Positions 37,864-46,305 of a stretch of DNA of 64,000 nt are shown here, piece by piece. The stretch spans positions 1-64,000 of the forward strand of contig JAHKVW010000029.1 in NCBI GenBank assembly GCA_020624805.1, read 5' to 3'. The notes beneath the pieces are model-generated. The model was given only the letters and a program-made list of their open reading frames with translations. It was not told the DNA's origin and did not search any database. The position numbers and the translations under genes are program-made. The stretch's first letter is position 1. The number at the start of each line of letters is the position of its first letter. Source of the DNA: a bacterium. Lineage in GTDB: Bacteria; Bacillota; Clostridia; Oscillospirales; Acutalibacteraceae.

Positions 37864-38928
37864 TCAACGTTTTGCGTTGATCTTTTGTTTTTCCTGATAC
37901 AGCAGTTGATCCGCCTGTGTCAGATATTCAAAGAATTCCGTGGGATCTTTCGGACATGCCGTCACGCACCCGAAGCAGCATCCCAGTTTTGAGTCGACAT
38001 CCGAGATCTTGAGCGCTGAAAACCGCTCGTTGACCTGTCTGAGCTTTGCGTTTAATCCGTCGAGGTCGTTGTTTTTCTCGATGATCAGGAACTCGTCACC
38101 GCCGAAACGGAACACGCTGTCGGCGGGGAAGATCTCTACCAGAATATCGGAAAAGCCCTTGAGCACGTCATCGCCCACACGGTGACCGTAGGTGTCGTTG
38201 ACGGCTTTGAAGCTGTTGATATCGCCGATCGCGATACAGATGTCATTGCCGATATAGTCGGGGACATGCTGATTCAGCGCGTAGCGGTTCTGCAATCGCG
38301 TGATGCTGTCGTGGTTGGCGATGATCTCCAGCGAGTCGTTGAGCAGATTTGCCTTGTTCTTCTCTGAGATATAGCCGACGGTCATGCGATAGTTCATGAT
38401 AGCGCCCACGACCGACAGTGCCGCGAACATCAGATAATTATACGGGTTGATCACACCCTCCTCAAATCCGAAATTCAGGATCAGATAGTTGAGGATGTAG
38501 GAGCCGAAGATGACCGTCGTCGTAAAAGCGGGATGGAGCTTGACGAACAGGACGAGGATCAGTCCTATGGTATAGAAGGTGAGGAGCTGTTGGTGATTGA
38601 TATAATTCCATACCGATACATACATGCTCCAGATGATCAGCAGAATGACAAATCCGCCGATAAACACCTTGACGCCCATCGGGTGCTGTTTGACGGTGTC
38701 GGGCCGCTTCATCAGGCTTCCCGCGATAAAGTAACCCAGCAGGCACAGAAAGACGCTCAGGCCGACTCTGATCGCGGCGCCGATGACTTCCGTGTCGGTG
38801 ATTCTGTTGTGGTTTATGATAAAGAATAAGATCAAAGAGATGAGCTGTACAACTCCGACAACGAGCGAAACATAGTGAATGGTTGTAACATTCAGCGAAT
38901 CGATCTCGTTTTTGGTCTCTCTGCTCAT
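37864..38928 (-). CDS. Membrane-bound GGDEF diguanylate cyclase
   Basis: N-terminal TM segments; GDINSFKAVNDTYGHRVGDDVLK...RFGGDEFLII (intact GGDEF). Confidence 0.9.
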   Translation of the reverse strand: MSRETKNEIDSLNVTTIHYVSLVVGVVQLISLILFFIINHNRITDTEVIGAAIRVGLSVFLCLLGYFIAGSLMKRPDTVKQHPMGVKVFIGGFVILLIIWSMYVSVWNYINHQQLLTFYTIGLILVLFVKLHPAFTTTVIFGSYILNYLILNFGFEEGVINPYNYLMFAALSVVGAIMNYRMTVGYISEKNKANLLNDSLEIIANHDSITRLQNRYALNQHVPDYIGNDICIAIGDINSFKAVNDTYGHRVGDDVLKGFSDILVEIFPADSVFRFGGDEFLIIEKNNDLDGLNAKLRQVNERFSALKISDVDSKLGCCFGCVTACPKDPTEFFEYLTQADQLLYQEKQKINAKR

Positions 38929-39124
38929 GGCAGGGAAGAACCAATCTTTGATCCATTCTGTTCTTTTTTTTCATTCCATCACCTCTGAAGGATAAAACCA
39001 TGGATAAGGGTATTAACTCCAAAGCAGTTCGTGGTTGAATAAAAGCATTTTAACTGTGTTTGAGTAAAAAATCAATGGTAATAATGCCCAAAAATCAAGG
39101 AGATCACCCATATACAGGCTGAAA

Positions 39125-41245
39125 TCACGGCTCCAGATTGAGCTTTGCGATGCGGCGAACCTCATCCTCCGCGTCCAGAAATGCCTTCGCGACAAGAGGA
39201 TCAAAGTGCGATCCCGCGTCCTCGCGGATGATGGAGAGCGCCTTCTCGATGGGGAACGGCTCCTTGTAGCTGCGGCGGGATACCAGCGCGTCAAACACAT
39301 CCGCCACCGCCATGACACGTGCCGAAAGCGGGATCTCTTCGCCCTTGAGACCGGCGGGATATCCCTTGCCGTTCCACTTCTCATGGTGGTAGAGGGCGAG
39401 GTTTTTCGCTTCGGTCAGGTAGCCCGTGTCCTCGTCCACGATCGACATCGCCTTGTCGATGATCTTGCCGCCCTCGACGGTATGGCTCTGCATGATGCGG
39501 AATTCTTCGTCGGTGAGCTTGCCGGGCTTGTTGAGGATCACATCGGATACGGTGATCTTGCCCACATCGTGGAGCGGCGCGGAGTTGACGACCTCCGTGA
39601 TGTATTCTTCGGTCAGCTGATCGCTGTAGATGCCTTCCTTGAGCAGCTGACACAGGATGATTTCAGTATATGCGGCAGTTTTGAAAACATGATCGCCCGT
39701 GCACTGGTCACGGCTCTCGACCATATCGGCGAGCACCATGATCAGCCCGTTTTGGAGCCTGGTGAGCTGTTCGCTCTGATGCTGGAACTCTTCGATGTAG
39801 CGAACGGTATTATGCGCCGCTCTTTTGTAATCCTCATAGAGGGTCTCGATCTCGTCGCCGGTGCGGATATCCAGCGCGTTGAGCATACGGATCCACTTCT
39901 CTCTCGCCTCGGGAGTATCATAGCCCGAGTGACGCGATACATGGGCGATGGCGTTGATCGGCTTGACGATATGGCGCTCCGCCAGCCAGACCGCGTAGGT
40001 GCGGATCAAAAGCAAAAAGCCGAGGAACAGGGAGATGATCTTGGCGAGGAAGGCGATCTCATCGGAGCGCAGACGTCCCATGTCCATATCGATGCCGATA
40101 TAGCACTTCACCTGACCGGCGCTGTTTTTGACGGGTTCATAGACCGAGAGCAGCCATCCGTCCTCATCGATCGAGATGTCGGTGGGGATCTCCTCACCCG
40201 CTAAGAACCGATCCTTGTATTTTTTGATCGAACTATCGTAGCGGATGACCTCGCCGGGATCGTCAGCCTCGACAGTTTCGGAGTCGACGTCAAAGATAAC
40301 ATGGGTACCGTCCTCGCTGATGCGATAGATATAGGCGAACTTGATGTCGGGTGATACGTTGACGATCGTGCTGAGGAGCTCCTCGATGTGGGTGTACCCC
40401 TCCGCTTTTCTGCCCTTCTCCAGATATTCATCGATCCGATCACGATCCAGCTTGTCGGCGATGACATGGATGGCGTGGTGACCGTCCTCTTCAAATTCGG
40501 CGACGGTCGAATCATGATACTGCAAAACGCTGATACCGATCGCTGCCGATACCACCAGGGTAGTGGAGACCGCGACAACAAGCGTTACTTTCCAGCGCAG
40601 GGAAAGCCGCTTGCGGTTATGCGGATTGCGCCGCTCTATCAAGGTGACATAATACCAGCTTCGTGTCTGGACATAGTCAAGAACGCTTGACGGAAGCAGC
40701 TTGTAGATGATCAGCGAGAGCGCGGTGACCAGCGCCTTGTCGGCAAAATCGATCAAAAAGTTCGATGTCATGTTGGACATGAAATAGCCCATCGGGATCA
40801 CGTTGTTGATCTTTTCCGCAAAATCGACGGCAACACCCTCGCCGAAGGTCAGCCCATTGATGAACCATGTCAGAAATCCGCCGACAATACCGCCCCAAAA
40901 CGCGAAGAACACGATCGAGAGCAGGATATACGGTATCTTGAGTCGTCGCAGTTTTTCGGCGAAAGAAACCGCCGTCACCGCGATGAGCACGCTGATGATG
41001 CAGTAATAGATCGAAGAAGGGCTCGAGAAGCCGTTGATGATATTCGTAAAGAAGCCGACGGTGATACAGGGGATGTAACCGCCCGCCATCGCGGACAGGA
41101 TCGTTCCGACATTGTCGAGATAAAACGGAAGCCCCAGTACTTCGTTCAGCTTGATGCCGAGGATGTTCAGCAGGACGCCTATGACGATGACGCCGAAAAG
41201 CGACGCCCCGGTTTGCAGAGTTTTTGATCGCAGTTTCGTTGCCAT
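39125..41245 (-). CDS. HD-GYP phosphodiesterase with membrane sensor region
   Basis: N-terminal ECF-S-like TM block (LGLPFYLDNVGTILSAMAGGYIPCITVGFFTNIINGF), extracytoplasmic segment, HD-GYP (LHDVGKI...YHHEKWNGKGYPAGLKGEEIPL). Confidence 0.9.
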   Translation of the reverse strand: MATKLRSKTLQTGASLFGVIVIGVLLNILGIKLNEVLGLPFYLDNVGTILSAMAGGYIPCITVGFFTNIINGFSSPSSIYYCIISVLIAVTAVSFAEKLRRLKIPYILLSIVFFAFWGGIVGGFLTWFINGLTFGEGVAVDFAEKINNVIPMGYFMSNMTSNFLIDFADKALVTALSLIIYKLLPSSVLDYVQTRSWYYVTLIERRNPHNRKRLSLRWKVTLVVAVSTTLVVSAAIGISVLQYHDSTVAEFEEDGHHAIHVIADKLDRDRIDEYLEKGRKAEGYTHIEELLSTIVNVSPDIKFAYIYRISEDGTHVIFDVDSETVEADDPGEVIRYDSSIKKYKDRFLAGEEIPTDISIDEDGWLLSVYEPVKNSAGQVKCYIGIDMDMGRLRSDEIAFLAKIISLFLGFLLLIRTYAVWLAERHIVKPINAIAHVSRHSGYDTPEAREKWIRMLNALDIRTGDEIETLYEDYKRAAHNTVRYIEEFQHQSEQLTRLQNGLIMVLADMVESRDQCTGDHVFKTAAYTEIILCQLLKEGIYSDQLTEEYITEVVNSAPLHDVGKITVSDVILNKPGKLTDEEFRIMQSHTVEGGKIIDKAMSIVDEDTGYLTEAKNLALYHHEKWNGKGYPAGLKGEEIPLSARVMAVADVFDALVSRRSYKEPFPIEKALSIIREDAGSHFDPLVAKAFLDAEDEVRRIAKLNLEP

Positions 41246-41258
41246 GATGATCCTCCGA

Positions 41259-41603
41259 TCAGTCGGCGCACAACGCGCCGAGCGTATCTCTCTTTGTCAA
41301 AAGGTCTTGCAGGAGCGGGGTGTAATCCATTTCGGTACGCGCGCGCAGCAGCTCTGTTATCTCGACGGAAACCTGATACATCGGGGTCAGCGAAAGATTG
41401 CCCAAAACGCCCTTGAGCGCGTGAGCCGCCTCAAACGCGCTGTCAAGATCGCCTGCTTGTAACGCGGCTTGCAGCTTATCGAAATTCGCTTCCGCGGGGA
41501 TCATGCCCACCAGCTTAAGATACAGCGCTTCATTGCCGGCGCATCTGCCGAGACCTTCTTCGGTATTTGCTCCGAAATCGTTCAGCTTTTCGATCGTTAA
41601 CAT
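41259..41603 (-). CDS. Hpt-domain phosphotransfer protein
   Basis: AFEAAHALKGVLGNLSLTPMYQVSVEI. Confidence 0.85.
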   Translation of the reverse strand: MLTIEKLNDFGANTEEGLGRCAGNEALYLKLVGMIPAEANFDKLQAALQAGDLDSAFEAAHALKGVLGNLSLTPMYQVSVEITELLRARTEMDYTPLLQDLLTKRDTLGALCAD

Positions 41604-43303
41604 GATGTTTCTTCCTTTCCTTGACATTCCTGATTGATCAATTCGCCGAAGCGCTCAGCGGGCAGCGGCGGCGAAAAATAATAACCCTGTACGATATCAC
41701 AGCCCATTTGCCGCAGCACGTTGAGCTGTTCTTCTTCCTCTACGCCCTCCGCCACGACGGGGACATGAAGGAACCGAGCGATATCCATCACCAGTCTGAC
41801 GAGCCCGAGCTTTTTGTCATCCAACAGCATCCGGCGGATGAACTGCATATCGATCTTCAATACGTCGATCGGGATCTCGGTCAGCATATTCAGTGAGGAA
41901 TAGCCGGCGCCGAAGTCGTCCATCTCGATCTTGAAGCCCTTATCTCTCAGGCTGCCGACCACCTCGATCAGCCGATCCGCGCTGTCGGAATAGGCGGACT
42001 CGGTGATCTCGAGCATCAGCTCATCGGGGGTGAGGGAGAACTCGTCGAGGATATCGCAGAGCTTTTTCTCCAGCTCGGGGTCGAAGATATCGACGCGCGA
42101 CACGTTCACCGAGATCGGGACGGTCACATCGTATTGCTCGCGCCAGCGCTTGATCTGCTGCGCGGCACAGCGCCAGACATAGTGATCCACCCGACGGATC
42201 AGACCGTTCTGTTCAAAGAGCGGGATGAACTCGCCCGGACTGATAAATCCGAGCTCTGGATGGATCCAGCGGATCAGCGCCTCGGCGCTGGTGAGCACGG
42301 GACACTCACCCTGTATTTGATATTTCGGCTGAAAATAGACGAAAAAATCACCGTTGTCGATCGCGGCGTCGACGTCGCCGATCAGCCGTTCATGAAAGAC
42401 CGTGCGTTCATACAGCTCGTTGTTGTAGCGGGTCGTCAAAGAGCCGTATTGACCGCGGATGCGATCGCATGCCAGCTTGGCGCGGCCGAACCACGACTCG
42501 GGCTCGCCCTCATTCCCTTCACAGGAATAGACGCCCGCCCTCAGGCGCAGACTGCGCGATCCGGCAAATTCCGCGAGCTTCTTTTGCATCTCTTCCAACA
42601 GCGGCTCATATTCCTCCTGCCGTTCGCAGAAGATGAAGAAGGTGTCGCTTTCACTGCGGCAGGCGATACCGCGCAGCTGTGTGAGCTTTTCATCGATCAT
42701 CCCGCCGATGCAGGCGAGCACGCGGTCGCCCTCGCCGCGGCCGAACAGCTCGTTGATGAGATGGAAGCGGTCGAGGTTGAGCACCAGCGCGTCCATCGGG
42801 CGATCGAGCCGATGGATCATCCGACGCAGGTACACGAAGAAGAAACTGCGCGTATACAGCCCCGAGACCTTGTCGCGCTCGGTGGAGCGGATGATGCTCT
42901 TGTCCTCGCTCAGCTCGATGATCCTCTCACATCGCGCGAGGATGACCTCGGGCATGTCATAGGGCTTGGTGATGAAATCCGCGGCGCCCATACGGATGCT
43001 GCGAACCTCGGCGGATTTTTCGGACGTCATCACGATGATGGGGATCCGCTTGAGCGCTTCATCCGCCTGACAGCGCTCGATCACCTCAAAGCCGTCCATC
43101 ACGGGCATCAGCAGATCGAGCAGGATCAGCGAATAATCCGCGTCGGGCTGTGTCAGCATCATCATGGCTTCCTGACCGTCGGACGCGGTTGCGATCTCAA
43201 AGGTCTGTGACAGCATCGCGCCGAGCAGTTCCCGGTTGATCAGTTCATCATCGACAATCAGCACGCGGCGTTTGATACCGCTTGCTGTCATATAATTCTT
43301 CAT
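41597..43303 (-). CDS. Response regulator with REC, degenerate GGDEF and EAL domains
   Basis: REC (RVLIVDDELINRELLGAML..LILLDLLMPVMDG..VMTSEKSA); EAL (SAEALIRW, MDDFGAGYSSLN, VAEGVE, QGYYFSPPLP). Confidence 0.92.
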   Translation of the reverse strand: MKNYMTASGIKRRVLIVDDELINRELLGAMLSQTFEIATASDGQEAMMMLTQPDADYSLILLDLLMPVMDGFEVIERCQADEALKRIPIIVMTSEKSAEVRSIRMGAADFITKPYDMPEVILARCERIIELSEDKSIIRSTERDKVSGLYTRSFFFVYLRRMIHRLDRPMDALVLNLDRFHLINELFGRGEGDRVLACIGGMIDEKLTQLRGIACRSESDTFFIFCERQEEYEPLLEEMQKKLAEFAGSRSLRLRAGVYSCEGNEGEPESWFGRAKLACDRIRGQYGSLTTRYNNELYERTVFHERLIGDVDAAIDNGDFFVYFQPKYQIQGECPVLTSAEALIRWIHPELGFISPGEFIPLFEQNGLIRRVDHYVWRCAAQQIKRWREQYDVTVPISVNVSRVDIFDPELEKKLCDILDEFSLTPDELMLEITESAYSDSADRLIEVVGSLRDKGFKIEMDDFGAGYSSLNMLTEIPIDVLKIDMQFIRRMLLDDKKLGLVRLVMDIARFLHVPVVAEGVEEEEQLNVLRQMGCDIVQGYYFSPPLPAERFGELINQECQGKEETSC

Positions 43304-43330
43304 GGCACTCTCCGTATCAATCTTTCGGAA

Positions 43331-46291
43331 TCATTCTGCTTTGATACAATCGGCGAGCGTCGCGATCAGCTCGTCGGGGTTAAAGGGCTTTGCGACGTGG
43401 GCGTTCATTCCCGCGTCAAAAGCCTCTTGTCTGTCATCTTCAAAGGTGTTCGCTGTAACGGCGATGATGGGGATGCGGGCGTTCTCACCCGCCGATTCAC
43501 GGATCCTGCGCGTCGCGTCATAGCCGTTCAACACGGGCATCTGGATATCCATCAGGATCGCGCTGTAATAGCCCGCATCGGACTGTTCGAGCATCTCGGC
43601 GGCGACCTGTCCGTTTTCGGCGACGTCTACGATAAAGCCCTCCTGCGTGAGGATCATGCAGGCGATCTCGCTGTTGATCGGGTTATCCTCCGCCAAAAGG
43701 ATCCGAACGCCGCTGAAATCGATATGTTTCGATTCTGCCTGAGCAATGGGCGCATGGACATCTTCCTCTTTCGCGAGCGGGAAGCGCAATCGCACCGTAA
43801 AGGTCGTGCCCTTACCCTGCTCGGTTTGGACAAAGATCGTACCGTTCATCATCTCGACGAACCTTTTGGTGATCGCCATCCCCAGACCCGTACCCTGGAT
43901 CGCGTTGACGGTTTGACTGCGTTCGCGCTCGAACGAGTCAAAGATATGCTCGGCGAACTCCGGGCTCATGCCGATGCCCGTGTCGCTGACGCTGATCTCA
44001 TAGGTCGTTTCTGTTGCGGTCGTCTCCGGCTCTGTCAGCCTGACGCTGACGCTGCCGCCGGAGGGTGTGTATTTATAGGCGTTGGAGATCAGGTTGAGCA
44101 GGATGCGGTTGAGACGGTTTTTATCACAGACGACATAGCGGTGCTTGACGTCGCTGTGATCCACCGTGTAGGTCAGCGGCTTTGCCTGCATTTGTATATC
44201 AAAGATATGACAGGTCTCGTCGAGGATCTCGGTCAGATCGGCAGGCGCCGGATCCAACTCCATCTTGCCTGATTCGATGCGGCTCATATCGAGGATATCG
44301 TTGATCAGTGAGAGCAGTTGTTTTCCCGAGGTATCGATCTTTTCCAGATAGGAGCGGGTCGATTCGGGCACGCCCTCCTCCTTCAGCGCCAGCGCCGTGT
44401 AGCCGGTGATCGCGTTCATCGGCGTGCGGATATCGTGGCTCATGTTGGAGAGAAAGGCACTCTTGGCGCGGCTGTTTTCTTCCGCAAGAAGCCGTTCGGC
44501 TTCGATGAGCTGTTCCCGCTTTTTGATGATGGAAAAGATGCTGAATATCAGGAGCAGTGATCCGAGCAGCAGACCGCCGAGGATCAGGATATTTTTTCTG
44601 ACGGTCTGGGCAAATCCGTTGAAGCGTTCATCCAGAAATCGGTTCGTCTGTTTGACGCTGTCGTTGTGGGGTTCCAATCCCGCCTGCCCGGCAAGATCGG
44701 TGTGTACCTCCTGCACCTCCTGCGTGACTGCCTTTGCGTGATCGAGGGTGGTGCGGTTCACCCATGATACGGATACCAGCAGGATCAGACAGAACAGGAT
44801 GATCCAGACCACGGTGCTCTTACCGATCAGTCGTGTTTTGTCGCGCCGCATCAGCACGCGGAACAGGATCATACCGATCAGGCTCCACAATATCAGGATC
44901 ATATAGGATTCCGCCGCCAGCTCACTTTGTGACTGGATATGCGGCAGCAGATAGAACACCGCGAAAATCACGGCGATCACGGCGCCGATCACACCGAACA
45001 GGAGCGTGGAGATCTTTTTCTCTCGTTTGCCGATCACAGCGGCGCAAATCGAAACATAGGCGTAGACGACGGTCGCGCCGATGGTGGTGACGTCGACGAT
45101 CCAGCCGATCGCGGTTCTGCCGAAGAACGGGATGATCATGGAGATAATTGCGACAGACCACAGCGCGCGTGAGGGGATCCCCTTTTTGTTGAGCTTTCCC
45201 ACTTGTTTGGGAAGCATTTCGTCGGCGGACATACGATAGATCAGGCGGCTCAGCGCGATCATATTGCCGATCAGACCGGTGAAGATGCCGCAGAAGGAGG
45301 CGACGCCCAAGATGATCAGACCCGCCGTTCCTATGGCGTTTTGCGCGGCGTAGAAGGTCGGCAGACCGCGGATGCCTTCTATGTCGGATAATACACCGAT
45401 GTATTCGCTCCAGCTGTAAAAGCCGTCGGGGGTAGCCGCGGCAGCGCACAGCGTGAGCATGATATACGCGAGCGCGCCGGTGGCGAGCGCCGCGATCAGG
45501 ATCAACAGGACTTTTTTCTGTCGAAAACGAAACTCTTCGGCAGAATGGGAAATCGACTCAAAGCCGATGAATGCCCACGGAGCGAGGAGCACGATCGCCA
45601 TGATCTGGGATACGGGCTCACCCTGTGACGAGAAAGCGGGCGTGATATCGCCGAGCCCTCCGCGTCGGACAGCGATCATGACACAGCACACGGCGATCCC
45701 CGCGAAGAGCAGAATCGCGCAGAGCGTCTGTACAAATGCCGAAAGGCGTTTTCCCGCGACACAGACCAGACACGCGGCGGCGATGATCGCGACGGACAAC
45801 AGCACTTCGCCCATGTAGACGGTGTAGCCCGCGATCTGATAAGAAAAGCCGAAGCAGAATACGTCGCCGAAAAGGAATCGGACGATCAAAGAAAGCGCCG
45901 TGCTGTTCGCCCAGATGATCGCGGCGTAGGTCAACAGCAGCATCCACGCGCACAAAAAGCCGTGGTCGCTTCCGAGTACCTTGGCGGCAAAGGTATAGGA
46001 GCCGCCGGCGTCGGGATACCGCGCCATCAAAACGCGGTAGCTCAGCCCGATGATCAGCATGATCGCCGCGCCGATCAACAGTCCTGTCACGGAGCCCCAC
46101 GGTCCCGCGATGGGCAGGAAGGTGGTGCCGGGCATGACAAAGGCGCCCCATCCGACAGCGCTGCCGAAGGCGAGTGCCCATACCGCGACAGGGGAGAGGT
46201 ATTTGCTCAGCCCGCCGGTATTCTGTTGTGTGTCCTGAATACGAATCATGGTATGCTCCATCAAATTATGGTTACGGATGGATCCCTCCAT
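43331..46291 (-). CDS. Amino-acid permease (APC)-like domain fused to a hybrid histidine kinase (HisKA-HATPase-REC)
   Basis: About 450 aa APC-like (GSAVGWGAFVMPGTTFLPIAGPWG, YPDAGGSYTFAAKVLGS, PWAFIGFESISHSAEEF); H-box SNMSHDIRTPMNA; HATPase DTGIGMS, GTGLGMAI; REC LLAEDNPINSEI..LMDIQMPVLNG. Confidence 0.92.
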   Translation of the reverse strand: MEGSIRNHNLMEHTMIRIQDTQQNTGGLSKYLSPVAVWALAFGSAVGWGAFVMPGTTFLPIAGPWGSVTGLLIGAAIMLIIGLSYRVLMARYPDAGGSYTFAAKVLGSDHGFLCAWMLLLTYAAIIWANSTALSLIVRFLFGDVFCFGFSYQIAGYTVYMGEVLLSVAIIAAACLVCVAGKRLSAFVQTLCAILLFAGIAVCCVMIAVRRGGLGDITPAFSSQGEPVSQIMAIVLLAPWAFIGFESISHSAEEFRFRQKKVLLILIAALATGALAYIMLTLCAAAATPDGFYSWSEYIGVLSDIEGIRGLPTFYAAQNAIGTAGLIILGVASFCGIFTGLIGNMIALSRLIYRMSADEMLPKQVGKLNKKGIPSRALWSVAIISMIIPFFGRTAIGWIVDVTTIGATVVYAYVSICAAVIGKREKKISTLLFGVIGAVIAVIFAVFYLLPHIQSQSELAAESYMILILWSLIGMILFRVLMRRDKTRLIGKSTVVWIILFCLILLVSVSWVNRTTLDHAKAVTQEVQEVHTDLAGQAGLEPHNDSVKQTNRFLDERFNGFAQTVRKNILILGGLLLGSLLLIFSIFSIIKKREQLIEAERLLAEENSRAKSAFLSNMSHDIRTPMNAITGYTALALKEEGVPESTRSYLEKIDTSGKQLLSLINDILDMSRIESGKMELDPAPADLTEILDETCHIFDIQMQAKPLTYTVDHSDVKHRYVVCDKNRLNRILLNLISNAYKYTPSGGSVSVRLTEPETTATETTYEISVSDTGIGMSPEFAEHIFDSFERERSQTVNAIQGTGLGMAITKRFVEMMNGTIFVQTEQGKGTTFTVRLRFPLAKEEDVHAPIAQAESKHIDFSGVRILLAEDNPINSEIACMILTQEGFIVDVAENGQVAAEMLEQSDAGYYSAILMDIQMPVLNGYDATRRIRESAGENARIPIIAVTANTFEDDRQEAFDAGMNAHVAKPFNPDELIATLADCIKAE

Positions 46292-46305
46292 ACCGGTTAT
46301 TTCGA

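Noticed and set aside
37519-39124. Searched intergenic regions near c-di-GMP genes for GEMM-I/II riboswitches
   Set aside because: No recognisable GEMM core seen by eye; a covariance search (cmsearch with the GEMM models) would be decisive.
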